Below are positions 27,001-34,611 of a stretch of 64,000 nucleotides of DNA, piece after piece. The stretch's first letter is position 1. Every line of letters starts with the position of its first letter. The stretch comes from Paucidesulfovibrio sp036541255 (GTDB lineage Bacteria; Desulfobacterota; Desulfovibrionia; Desulfovibrionales; Desulfovibrionaceae). The stretch covers positions 1-64,000 of the forward strand of contig JAZHDD010000020.1 in NCBI GenBank assembly GCA_036541255.1, read 5' to 3'. Under the pieces are notes generated by a model, which saw nothing but the letters and a program-made list of their open reading frames with translations, was not told the origin of the DNA and made no database searches. The translations under genes were made by a program, and so were the position numbers.

Positions 27001-28611
27001 TCAAGACATCGATACGCTTATTTGATCAATATACCTTGCATTTTCAGAACTGAAGACTCTCAAGCATTTATTGATTCGTGGAATGGATGGTTTGGGGGGA
27101 TTCGACCTGGGCCTGATAAGCCTTTTTGTGGTGGGATGGTTCGGTCACCAGTCTCCCTGGATTTTATATTGAGGTTGAATGATGCTCAGCTTCTTGGCTT
27201 ATTGAAATACTATTCTGATCATCCTGGAGATGGGTGTTTTAGTGACCATCTCATGGGAGGTGCTAGGGAGGTTGGGTCTACACTCGAAGGTGCGGTGGCT
27301 AAGAATCCGAAGGGATATGCCCCTCTCGTTCCTGTTTTGGTGCGGGGTGGGGTGGATAAGGGGCTTGTGAGCAGGATCTATGGTGGGATCGCCCGCCACA
27401 CCCAGTACCGTTTTGGCAACTTGAGCCCCAACAACAAAGAATGGGAACCGGTTGCGCCTGCGCCATCTGGGCGTGAGCTGTTTGATATCCTGTCTTCAGG
27501 CTTGTCTACCGAGAAATGGCTGTGGGAAGAATTAAAAATCGTAGGAGATATGCTTGAGGCAATGGCGGATGTAGTCCCAGATAAAAAGAACGCCACTAAA
27601 TTGTTCACATTTCACAGAAGACTACGCATTGAACTCTCGAAGATTGGCTCAAAGAGCGAGAATGCTCACATTTGGCGTGAAGCTGCGGCGGCGCTTCATA
27701 GCTTGGTGAACACTGCGGCTGAAAATGGTTGGAGCTTACCCAAAGGGATCCCTGAGTTGCTTCAGGAATATGCAGGGGCTCAGTTGGATGAGGTGTCGGA
27801 GTGGATGCTCCATTACATGCCTTTTACAATCTACAAATATCCTGATTGGGGATGGGATTGCTTCGAATCGATTATGGCCGGTCTCCCCGTTGAAAAGTGG
27901 GGGAGAGCCGATCGGTGTTTTTATTATAACTATCGAGAAAGGACCGAAGCGGTTCTCGGTTATATTGATCAGATGCTTGATCAGGAGGATGATAGCGGAG
28001 AGACCGCAGGGACAATTGCTACGCTGATGTTTGTCACTGGCAAACTGACAGAGGAGGAATGGTCGGGTCGCGTCCTGTCTGGGAATGAAAAGGTGCAAAG
28101 TGAAACTGTAAGGGTTTTGGTGAAAAACTGCGACAAACAAGAGTGTTCAGAATACTGCTTGCGAGGCCTGGAATTGGTTTTTGGTCAGGACTCGTTGCAT
28201 GCGAATGTCCTCAGTAGTTTCTCGATAATATTCCCTGACAATACTCCCCAAATAGACATCAGTCATGAACTTATCCTTGCGTACCTGGAATGTGCCTCAA
28301 AAACCGATGGGCGTATCGGGATGTTCCATTTTCAGCAATGGCTGCCCTTAAGGGTCCAGATCGCTCCTATGGAAGTGCTGGAGTATCTGGAGGCTCTAGT
28401 TGCTGGTTTTGGAGCAAAGGACAATGCGTCTCAAATATACGGCTCACAAGACGCCATCCCACCAACCCTTCAAGTTTTGCTTGCAGAAGCGGATGAATCG
28501 AATGACCTCCAATTGATCAATAGGGTCATTGCCGTCCAGGATGGCCTCCTGCAGCTGGGATTTGGCGGGATCGAGGAATTGTACGAAAACTATATTGAGA
28601 TTGAATCGTAA
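24076..28611 (+). CDS. STAND-type NTPase with N-terminal nuclease (Avs-like candidate)
   Basis: This 1511-residue protein has three regions. Residues 1-230 resemble the Cap4/DUF4297 type of PD-(D/E)XK nuclease: GGYGYQ at 10-15, acidic D52/D53 in FIDDIVV and Q67-x-K69 in FIQVKKNE. A P-loop NTPase follows, with Walker A GGPGSGKT at 284-291 and Walker B VVVLDSLD ending near D354. A winged-helix-like part and about 900 residues of alpha-helical repeat-like sequence complete it, as expected of a sensor region. This is the design of Avs (antiviral STAND) proteins, where phage proteins bound by the C-terminal part activate the nuclease. The gene has GAGGG before the ATG, stands alone, and has lower GC than the host. 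Family assignment is by domain order only. Confidence 0.75.
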   Translation: MSLAGKLSLGGYGYQLVVALHWVIQMLHDDRIEYVQMESIGIPDGSDSVFIDDIVVGFKDKPTMFIQVKKNESGYSAWNFNSRVLREEFINAKKQLEASDGHVWFYSQSPFGNLHKLSERLRAYPSFSDFERDAPKNIQGFLRSLQRIMEVSAEDAYSLGKRVFYHVASMEDLEHSSLNSLGAIVADASKALAVLKEYLIKHAINHTDSPTALHRKDILDHLDREGFVLGHKRNERDILEAFRKTSSIGRPWIREVDGERIEFAELPEIVSEIENGTQSILVTGGPGSGKTCLFLDLADDIEANHPNWGLLFIKGDFFCHASSPEEMEREGLPSEIVEQCARLAEKRKTVVVLDSLDVLSLSRAHGVFRYFLSFIDRLKGIENLTVVIACREFDLKYDPELRRREWGKIVRLAHLDFDTVVVHFLKRWNIDPESLDERLKGLLCIPQNLQIYSAIARSDGGNTMNTTWDLYERYVEETVGKDESLGVNAFHALGDFAATLMHERVSRLPKVRFTEPKLLQRLVSQNVLVELDASRIGFAHQTLTENFIVRDAVADGIDLEQFIVSHPPLPFIRPVVRAFFFHLSSQGGRALRRALRSVIGNNNIAYHVKRLLVESFAELPPSDESWKFVQWLWREHVGLFRRLFWSVKTEEWFEFLVDKWLPVASVMSDWEKFKGEWADKLRNWSNARPEDVIAQWTALLKQFPDDSNLDFKITMALDSFKHWGIADIGGLLQLLVERAKVDRDFFGKPLSRWVEATDQGDELLWQYITSKHEHNEDKYPRLGDILKCQPHEFHTKDFLQNRFLNFPPLLTVALRWLDIWSEEEGALYTYEGFRTKILHDTEWLRVHSEGEMHVADGLYLMNAIKDALVDHALKNDSWWQENEPWLRESKEEGILYLLIQAYMVNPQENIDGIAHLICDDRLLRYGHLEYELSQLMNRSYHLLSPEEKERNQQAVMSIYEEEIGDGEKANDIPWISRHRYAYLINIPCIFRTEDSQAFIDSWNGWFGGIRPGPDKPFCGGMVRSPVSLDFILRLNDAQLLGLLKYYSDHPGDGCFSDHLMGGAREVGSTLEGAVAKNPKGYAPLVPVLVRGGVDKGLVSRIYGGIARHTQYRFGNLSPNNKEWEPVAPAPSGRELFDILSSGLSTEKWLWEELKIVGDMLEAMADVVPDKKNATKLFTFHRRLRIELSKIGSKSENAHIWREAAAALHSLVNTAAENGWSLPKGIPELLQEYAGAQLDEVSEWMLHYMPFTIYKYPDWGWDCFESIMAGLPVEKWGRADRCFYYNYRERTEAVLGYIDQMLDQEDDSGETAGTIATLMFVTGKLTEEEWSGRVLSGNEKVQSETVRVLVKNCDKQECSEYCLRGLELVFGQDSLHANVLSSFSIIFPDNTPQIDISHELILAYLECASKTDGRIGMFHFQQWLPLRVQIAPMEVLEYLEALVAGFGAKDNASQIYGSQDAIPPTLQVLLAEADESNDLQLINRVIAVQDGLLQLGFGGIEELYENYIEIES

Positions 28612-28689
28612 TCAGTCTTGTGGACTACTGAGGTGGGTTCGGTTCTTCGGACCAGCAGACGGCAAAACTAAGGTGGACAGTTTCACAGG

Positions 28690-29150
28690 CTATGCCGCCT
28701 TTCTGTGGCAAGCCAGAGGGGGTACCCCCTCTGGCTTGAGCTGCTGATATTTCTGCATCGGCTTTCTGCTGTAAAAGGTCTTATGCGGACGGCGATTGTT
28801 GTAGAACTCGAACCACCAGGCCAGTGTGCGTCGCAGCTCGCTTCCTGTTCCGATCTCCCGCAAATTTACGCATTCGTACTTCAGCGAACGCCACAGACGC
28901 TCGATCATCACATTGTCCATCCACCGGCCTCGGCCATCCATTGAGATGCGTACTCCGGCCTCCCTGAGCGTCCGTGTGAACTCGTAGCTCGTGAACTGCG
29001 AGCCTTGGTCAGTGTTGAATATTTCGGGCACGCCGTAGCGGTTGAGCGCTTCTTCCAGGGCAGCCACGCAGAAATCCGCATCCATTGTGTTCGACAGCCG
29101 CCAAGAGAGGGTAATCCTCCCATTTTTAGGGGAGCTGAACAGTAGCGCCT
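28690..29150 (-). pseudogene. truncated IS3-family transposase (OrfB C-terminal part)
   Basis: The minus strand encodes the rve integrase core of an IS3-type OrfB: NTDQGSQFTS with the second catalytic aspartate, DNVMIERLWRSLKYE with the catalytic glutamate, then FYNNRRPHKTF. The homologous reading continues a few codons upstream of the first ATG at 29085 (SWRLSNTM), then becomes unrecognisable near 29130. OrfA, the first DDE aspartate region and the far inverted repeat are missing. The sequence TGGACAGTTTCA just past the stop (about 28674) may be the surviving terminal repeat. It is a dead fragment and probably marks past insertion at the island edge. Confidence 0.75.
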
Positions 29151-29159
29151 AAACACCTT

Positions 29160-29370
29160 GGCCAGTCTCGAAGTGCAAAGGGTTGACGTTGTACAGGTGG
29201 GGGAGTATATGAGAGACGAACTTTCCCTGGAGTACTCCTAAACGCAAAGGCTTGAAGGGGTGGCATCGGTCAATGAACCGGCGGCTGTAGCCTAGAGTAA
29301 GCCGTGCCCCGCGGAGACAGGTGAAAAGAGTGATCGGCTAGAGGCCATGAAGATCAACTCTTTCTCCAAG
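29160..29370 (+). ncRNA. candidate structured RNA segment
   Basis: Several complementary segments suggest a folded RNA on the plus strand: GGAGTA near 29206 with TACTCC near 29237; a GGGG...CCCC outer pair enclosing CGGT...ACCG and GGCTGTAGCC hairpins (about 29258-29312). It ends just before a 55-codon ORF with a perfect ribosome site. I do not recognise a named RNA class. This is a by-eye fold only. Confidence 0.3.
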
Positions 29371-29379
29371 GAGGTAACC

Positions 29380-29547
29380 ATGCAAAAGACACCGAACACT
29401 CCTGCTCGGTGCACTTGGGTGGAACATGCTCGGCCGATCCTGAACTGGGTTTGGACTGAGCTTGTGAAGCCAAGCATGCGTGTCGCCCTGTGTGAACTCT
29501 TGAGGTTAGCTCTTGAGAAAGCACAGGCTCCCAAATCAACCACTTAA
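29380..29547 (+). CDS. small ORF (55 residues) at right island edge
   Basis: A 55-codon ORF begins at an ATG preceded by the ideal ribosome site AAGGAGGT with a four-base gap and is followed at once by a strong terminator. The product has an amphipathic Trp-containing middle (WVEHARPILNWVWTEL) and a helical second half. No family is recognised. The perfect ribosome site and terminator argue for real translation. The sequence lies between an IS3 fragment and the host, so it may belong to a lost mobile element. Confidence 0.5.
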   Translation: MQKTPNTPARCTWVEHARPILNWVWTELVKPSMRVALCELLRLALEKAQAPKSTT

Positions 29548-29549
29548 AC

Positions 29550-29584
29550 ATGAGCCCCCTCAACTACGAGGGGGCTTCTCTTTT
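29550..29584 (+). terminator. rho-independent terminator after the 55-residue ORF
   Basis: A perfect 9-bp stem AGCCCCCTC/GAGGGGGCT with an AACTAC loop is followed by TCTCTTTT. It closes the small ORF transcript. Confidence 0.85.
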
Positions 29585-30100
29585 CGGTCAAAACCGATGG
29601 CCGTGTTTAAGAGGTTTAGCCCCGACACAAAATAGGTCGGTTGCCAGTGAGAATAGTTGTCAAAAAAGTAGGGTGACAATAGGGAGAATGTTAAGTATAA
29701 AAAGTGGAAATGGACTCAGCTTCGGCTGTTTTAGTCTATGGCATAGCCCTTTCTAGGGTCCGAGGATATTTCCCGCTAAGTATGCAAGTAGAGTTTGGTT
29801 TTGTCTCGCCATCAGTGCCTCGCACGCCAAGGAGATGCTACCACGCACCAAAGAGCCCCTGACTCGTGTGGTTGATGTATTTCAGGTCTTATCGCATGCT
29901 CGCTGGAACTTTTCAGACGGCATGATCTTATCCTCCCCCGTTCAGTTTGCTCCTCCAAAGGTACTATCCACGCTTTGTGGGAAATGATTGGTCTAGTCTT
30001 ATGACTCTCCATTCGTTTTAACCGTATCTGGACAAGACCTATCTGGACAGGAAATTTAAATTATTATCTTTAAACTCTTTTGTAATAGGAGGTTGTTCCG

Positions 30101-30136
30101 ATGTTGACACTGGAACACAAAACAGAACCATTCTAG
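30101..30136 (+). CDS. 11-codon mini-ORF with strong ribosome site (leader-like)
   Basis: An ATG at 30101 follows TAGGAGGTTGTTCCG and opens an 11-residue reading frame ending in TAG. It is followed 25 bases later by a strong terminator hairpin. The set of ribosome site, very short ORF and terminator looks like a leader peptide or a small regulatory transcript, but no downstream plus-strand gene exists for it to control. It may equally be chance. Confidence 0.25.
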   Translation: MLTLEHKTEPF

Positions 30137-30160
30137 GGGGATTTCGAATATTGTCTGTTC

Positions 30161-30190
30161 AGGCGGCCCTTTGGGGCCGCCTTATTTTTT
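30161..30190. terminator. rho-independent terminator
   Basis: GGCGGCC-CTTTGG-GGCCGCC forms a GC-rich hairpin followed by TTATTTTTT. It faces the plus direction. The minus-strand membrane-protein gene ends at 30247, so the hairpin may also act on that transcript, although the T-run favours the plus strand. Confidence 0.75.
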
Positions 30191-30246
30191 GCTTGTAAGA
30201 GCTCATTCGTGCTGGGCCGTATGCATGGGGAAGGTATTGCGCCTTG

Positions 30247-31101
30247 TCAGTTTGGCCGTTTGCGGGCGTAGAAGTAATTGTACACCATGTTCAGGCCCAG
30301 GGCATAGATAGCCGCGCCCACGCCCAACAGAGCATTGTAGTAGATGGGGGCGGTCAGGGCCAGTCTGATGAAGAGCGTGGCCAGGGCAAAGCCCGAGTTG
30401 CGGAACACTGCTCGGAAGCGGGGCAGGAATTGCTGGGCGATGAGCACCAGCAGGATGTCCGAGAATACCAGCACAGTGTAGAACGCCGGGAAGAATTCGG
30501 GAACAGGTTTGGCCTGGGCCAGAAGCAGAAAGTGTTGCACTGCCATGCCCGCGAAAATTGCCAGCAGCCCAAGGGCCACGATCTTTTTGGCCGAGACGAA
30601 ACGGAAAATGGCTTCACCCTTTTTGAACTCTTCATCGGTGCGTTGCTGCAGGCGATAGATTCCGAGCAGGGCAAAGATGACCAGCGCGCCCAGGCCGTCC
30701 GCAGCGATGCGCCAGACAAGTTCCTCGTTGCCCACGACCTGGATCGGTTCGGGGAAGTAGGAAAGCTGCTTGAAAGTGCCGCGCAAGAGGATCAAGGCCA
30801 GAATTTCGAATTGTTTGCCTACGGCCTTGGAGATGGAGCAGGGCAGGGTGAAGATCAGGCTGATGACTTCCAGCACGAGCACGAAGCCAAAGGCCAGGTT
30901 CACCGCCTCGAAATGGCTTGTGTAGGGAAACCATTTTAGCCAGTCCGGGTTCCAGCCCTGGCGGTTCAGTTCAATAGCTCCCAGCGCCAAAAGGAAAATG
31001 AGCACCAGCAGGGCCGCCACGGTTTTTTGGGTGCGTTCGTGCTCCCAGAAATGGTGGAGCGGATCGAAAATGTAAGTGGCGAGCGTGAGCAGCTTGTCCA
31101 T
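30247..31101 (-). CDS. multi-pass membrane protein of unknown function
   Basis: This 284-residue protein has about seven hydrophobic segments: near 28-45, 68-92, 97-110, 135-150, 173-195, 205-225 and 235-270. The N-terminus is cytoplasmic and charged and the C-terminus is short and basic. I recognise no transporter or enzyme signature. It lies 75 bases downstream of the SNF2 helicase gene on the same strand and could be co-transcribed with it. Composition is host-like, so it marks the resumption of the chromosome backbone after the island. Confidence 0.6.
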   Translation of the reverse strand: MDKLLTLATYIFDPLHHFWEHERTQKTVAALLVLIFLLALGAIELNRQGWNPDWLKWFPYTSHFEAVNLAFGFVLVLEVISLIFTLPCSISKAVGKQFEILALILLRGTFKQLSYFPEPIQVVGNEELVWRIAADGLGALVIFALLGIYRLQQRTDEEFKKGEAIFRFVSAKKIVALGLLAIFAGMAVQHFLLLAQAKPVPEFFPAFYTVLVFSDILLVLIAQQFLPRFRAVFRNSGFALATLFIRLALTAPIYYNALLGVGAAIYALGLNMVYNYFYARKRPN

Positions 31102-31176
31102 GCGGAGTGGCCTCGTATTGCCGGATATGTTTGTGATGGCGCGTCATGCAAGGAGACGCGCCATTTTGTGATCGGA

Positions 31177-34100
31177 TTAAATTTCGAAGAGCATTTCCAG
31201 GTCGTCCCGCGTCAGCGACTTGAGTGCTGAATGACCAGGGATGATGGACTCGGCCACATCCTTCTTCTGCTCCTGCAGCTTGAGAATCTTTTCTTCCACG
31301 GTATTCTGGCAGATCATCTTGTAGGCGAAGACCTGTCGTTTCTGCCCGATGCGGTGCGTACGGTCCGTGGCCTGGTTCTCCACTGCCGGGTTCCACCAGG
31401 GGTCGTAGTGGATCACGTAGTCCGCCGAGGTCAGGTTGAGGCCTGTGCCGCCTGCCTTGAGCGAAATGAGGAAGATGGGAATATCCGGATTGTCGTTGAA
31501 ACGATCCACTTGATCGAAACGATCCTTGCTAGCGCCATCCAGATACGCGAACGGGATTTCCTGGATATGCAGCCAGGAGCGGATTACATGCAGCATCTGG
31601 ACGAATTGGGAGAAGACAAGGACCTTGTGGCCGCCTTCGATGATGTCCGTGACCAGATCCTTGAACGCATCGAACTTGCCGGAGGGCAGGTTGGTGCTCA
31701 CGCCGGGCATGTCCAGCTTGAGCAACCGGGGATGGCAGCAGATCTGACGCAGTTTGAGCAGGGCGTCGAGGATGGACATCTGGCTCTTGGCCAAGCCTTT
31801 TTCTTCCACATCGCGCAGCACCTGATCTTTGAGTTTCATGGCCAGGGCATTGTACAGTTCGCGCTGCTCATCCACGAGTTCGCAATAATGCGTGGTCTCG
31901 ATTTTGGGCGGCAGGTCCTTGGCCACCTCGGACTTGGTGCGGCGGAGGATAAAGGGCTTCACGCGGGTGCGCAGGTAGTCCAAGGTCTCCTCGTCGCCGT
32001 CCTTGATGGGTTTGACGATGCCTCGCTGGAATGAATGCTGCGAGCCCAGGAAGCCGGGCATGAGGAACTCGAACAGGCTCCACAGTTCGAAGAGATTGTT
32101 TTCGATGGGTGTACCCGAGAGGCAGAGCTTCATGTCCGAGTCCAGCTTGCGCACGCTTCGCGCCGTGATGGTGTTCGGATTTTTGATGTTCTGGGCCTCG
32201 TCGAGGATAACGCAGGAATACTTGTATTTGAGCAGCTCATCCAGATCGCGGCGCAGCAGGGCATAGGTCGTGATGATCAGGTTGGCATCCTTGATCTGGC
32301 AAAAGAGGTCGTCGCGCTTGGCTCCGTAGATGGTCAGGCGCGTGAGTTCGGGAACGAATTTTGCCGCTTCGCGTTCCCAGTTGGGCAGAACCGAAGTGGG
32401 CACGATGATCAGGTTGGAATGTCCCGCGCCTTTGTTTACGACATGCTGGATAAAGGACAGGGTCTGGATGGTTTTGCCCAGGCCCATTTCGTCCGCCAGG
32501 ATGCCGCCGAAGCCGTACTCGCGCAGGAAGTTGAGATAGCTCAGGCCCTGAATCTGATACGGGCGCAAGGTGGCGTTGAGGCCGCGCGGCTGCGGTATCA
32601 TCTTTATTTCTTTGAAATTATTAATCTTTTCGCGAAGCTTGACGAAGAATTCGTCTGTCTGGACGCGCGGCAGATCCTCCAGCAGTTTTTCCAGCACCGG
32701 GGCTTCGAATTGCTGGAACGTGGTCTGGATGGGCTTGTCCGGATCAAATCCGAGAATCTTGAGCCTGTGCCCGAGCTTCTTGAGCCAGGACTCCGGCAGA
32801 CTGGTGTAGGAGCCGTCCTTGAGCTGCACGTAGCGCTTGCCCTCGGTCCAGGCCTTCCAGATCGCTTCGATGGGCACCTTCTGGTCGCCGTATTCCACAT
32901 TGAGATTCAGGTTGAACCACTTGTTCTCTTCATCCGACTCGATTTCGGCCGTGATTTCCGGCTTGGAAAGTCGGACCTTGTAGCGGGTCAGGTTCTTTTC
33001 GCCGAAGACGCGATAAGCCTGGACCAGGGCTGGATAGTGGTCGAGCAGGAAATTGATGGCCGCTTCCTGTTCCATGAACCACGTAGAATTGTTGCGCGCC
33101 TGGAAGCCCATGTCCGTCAGCTCGGCGATGAGCTGCGCTTCCTCGTTCTGGCCGCGCCGGATGAGATAGGACTTGCCGTCCATGTGATAGGAACCGGTCT
33201 GGAGGTCCGGGTTCGGGCCGGGCAGGGCCACTTCGCCGTCTGCGGTGTCGTAGATGTTTTGCACCTTGAGGGTCAGCAGGCTGCCTTCCTCGTCCAGGAA
33301 CAGCTTGGGATTATATTCTGCCTCGGCAAAGATCGGCCCCATGCGTTCCAGGAAATCCTCATGGCCGTAGAGATCCGAGACGGGAATGCGCGTCCAGACG
33401 CGGTCCAGGAATTCGGAAATGTCGGCGTGGGGAATGACCGGCGCCTGCTCGACCATGATCTGGACAAGCTCGGGGTCCAAGCCGGTCTGTACGGGATAAA
33501 AGGCGTGCTTGCGGTAAAGCCAGAGGGGTAGGCGACCGTAAAAATAGACTTCTTCCTCGCCGATGATGGAGAAGGGCATTTTGCCTTCGCGAGCCAGGAG
33601 AATGTCGAAGCTCAGGCCGGACTCGGAGAGTTGCGGCGCAAGCTTTAGCTGCATGGTTTTGTTTTCGATGCGTATGGGCTGTTCGCCTTCCCGCAGGTAG
33701 AGATAGTATTCGTTCTTGATGGCCCGGAAGAACCAGGAGTGCAGGCCCGCCGGAAGTTCCACGCGGTGGCCTCTGTAGTCCAGATAGTGGCCGATCATTT
33801 CCGCGACCAGGGGCAACGAAGGCGACATTTCGCACCAATCGGGATTGTCCACGATTTGTTCCAGGCTCACAGGAGTCTGGACCTGGGAAATGCCGGATTT
33901 GTTTTGCCGGGCACGGAAAAAGGCGACCTGCAGGCGGCCGAGCTCGGGGTAGAGGCGGAAAATAAGGTAATGCTTTCCGGCCTCGGGTTCCAGTTCCGTG
34001 GCGAAAAAGGACCGGAAGGCTTGGTGCCAATCGGTTTTTGGACGCGGTATGTCTTCTTCGGCCTCGGACTCGAAGGAACGGATGACCTTCAGGGCCAGCG

Positions 34101-34383
34101 CTCCGATATGGCGGCAGTAGCCGGCAAAGGAATCCGAGCAGTTGCAGAAGGCACTGGCAGAATTGTCGCCAAGATTGATGCCGAGTTGCGGGCTGTAGTT
34201 CTGGAGCTCTTCGCCCTGTACCTGGCCTTCGGCTTCCCAGTATTGGGCGCGACGATGCACGTCGAGCTTGATCACACCACCGGAATCCACGATCTCCTGG
34301 GAACCTTCCAGAATGTATTCGGGGATGGTGTTGCGAACAAAGCTCTGGAGGATATTCTTGACTAATGCTTCGTCACTGGACAT
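31177..34383 (-). CDS. SWIM-domain SNF2-family helicase
   Basis: This 1068-residue DNA-dependent ATPase of the bacterial SNF2/RapA-like group has an N-terminal SWIM zinc finger (CNCSDSFAGYCRHIGAL, near residue 80) and a long middle region. The SNF2 core follows, with Walker A DEMGLGKTIQT near residue 637, DEAQNIKN near 728, LSGTPIENN, and the helicase C half ending with THRIGQKRQVF. All helicase motifs are present. Proteins of this type are thought to remodel protein-DNA or transcription complexes; the exact job is unknown. It is divergent from the peptide-binding lipoprotein gene across a 228-base intergenic region and is followed by a membrane-protein gene. Confidence 0.85.
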   Translation of the reverse strand: MSSDEALVKNILQSFVRNTIPEYILEGSQEIVDSGGVIKLDVHRRAQYWEAEGQVQGEELQNYSPQLGINLGDNSASAFCNCSDSFAGYCRHIGALALKVIRSFESEAEEDIPRPKTDWHQAFRSFFATELEPEAGKHYLIFRLYPELGRLQVAFFRARQNKSGISQVQTPVSLEQIVDNPDWCEMSPSLPLVAEMIGHYLDYRGHRVELPAGLHSWFFRAIKNEYYLYLREGEQPIRIENKTMQLKLAPQLSESGLSFDILLAREGKMPFSIIGEEEVYFYGRLPLWLYRKHAFYPVQTGLDPELVQIMVEQAPVIPHADISEFLDRVWTRIPVSDLYGHEDFLERMGPIFAEAEYNPKLFLDEEGSLLTLKVQNIYDTADGEVALPGPNPDLQTGSYHMDGKSYLIRRGQNEEAQLIAELTDMGFQARNNSTWFMEQEAAINFLLDHYPALVQAYRVFGEKNLTRYKVRLSKPEITAEIESDEENKWFNLNLNVEYGDQKVPIEAIWKAWTEGKRYVQLKDGSYTSLPESWLKKLGHRLKILGFDPDKPIQTTFQQFEAPVLEKLLEDLPRVQTDEFFVKLREKINNFKEIKMIPQPRGLNATLRPYQIQGLSYLNFLREYGFGGILADEMGLGKTIQTLSFIQHVVNKGAGHSNLIIVPTSVLPNWEREAAKFVPELTRLTIYGAKRDDLFCQIKDANLIITTYALLRRDLDELLKYKYSCVILDEAQNIKNPNTITARSVRKLDSDMKLCLSGTPIENNLFELWSLFEFLMPGFLGSQHSFQRGIVKPIKDGDEETLDYLRTRVKPFILRRTKSEVAKDLPPKIETTHYCELVDEQRELYNALAMKLKDQVLRDVEEKGLAKSQMSILDALLKLRQICCHPRLLKLDMPGVSTNLPSGKFDAFKDLVTDIIEGGHKVLVFSQFVQMLHVIRSWLHIQEIPFAYLDGASKDRFDQVDRFNDNPDIPIFLISLKAGGTGLNLTSADYVIHYDPWWNPAVENQATDRTHRIGQKRQVFAYKMICQNTVEEKILKLQEQKKDVAESIIPGHSALKSLTRDDLEMLFEI

Positions 34384-34611
34384 GAGAAGCGCATGCTCCC
34401 TGGCTATGTAGTTCGGTCCAATATTCGTTGCGGGACCGCAATTTCCGTATATCTTGTTTACGAGACGACGCAGACCATATCATTAGCTGAAACCCGCAAG
34501 CCGGGCAAGCATGCAGGTGGCTTTTTGTGGGGGTTTGGTACATACTCTATTGCCGTCCACGACCGCATCTCACATTTTATGATGGATTCCCTCTTAATTG
34601 GCAAGGAAAAG

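Larger units (their letters stand above)
29585..30246. other. sparse intergenic region at right island junction
   Basis: About 660 bases without an ordinary gene. Seen here: an inverted repeat TTGTCA/TGACAA at 29657-29679; a promoter-like pair GTGACA (29673) and TATAAA (29696) with a 17-base spacer; twin TATCTGGACA boxes at 30025-30034 and 30040-30049; an 11-codon ORF at 30101; and a terminator at 30161. The host/element boundary probably lies in or near this stretch. Confidence 0.45.

Noticed and set aside
29160..29370. Group II intron or retron identity for the structured segment
   Set aside because: No domain V-like hairpin was recognised and no reverse transcriptase gene is nearby.
9971..29600. 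CRISPR arrays or cas genes in the defence island
   Set aside because: No regularly spaced direct repeats and no Cas signatures were found by eye.
9751..30170. A 9-bp inverted match (AACAGACAA near 9755 and TTGTCTGTT near 30154) at both sides of the island, possible element ends
   Set aside because: Nine bases over 20 kb can occur by chance, and the copies lie next to terminators rather than at clear composition breaks.
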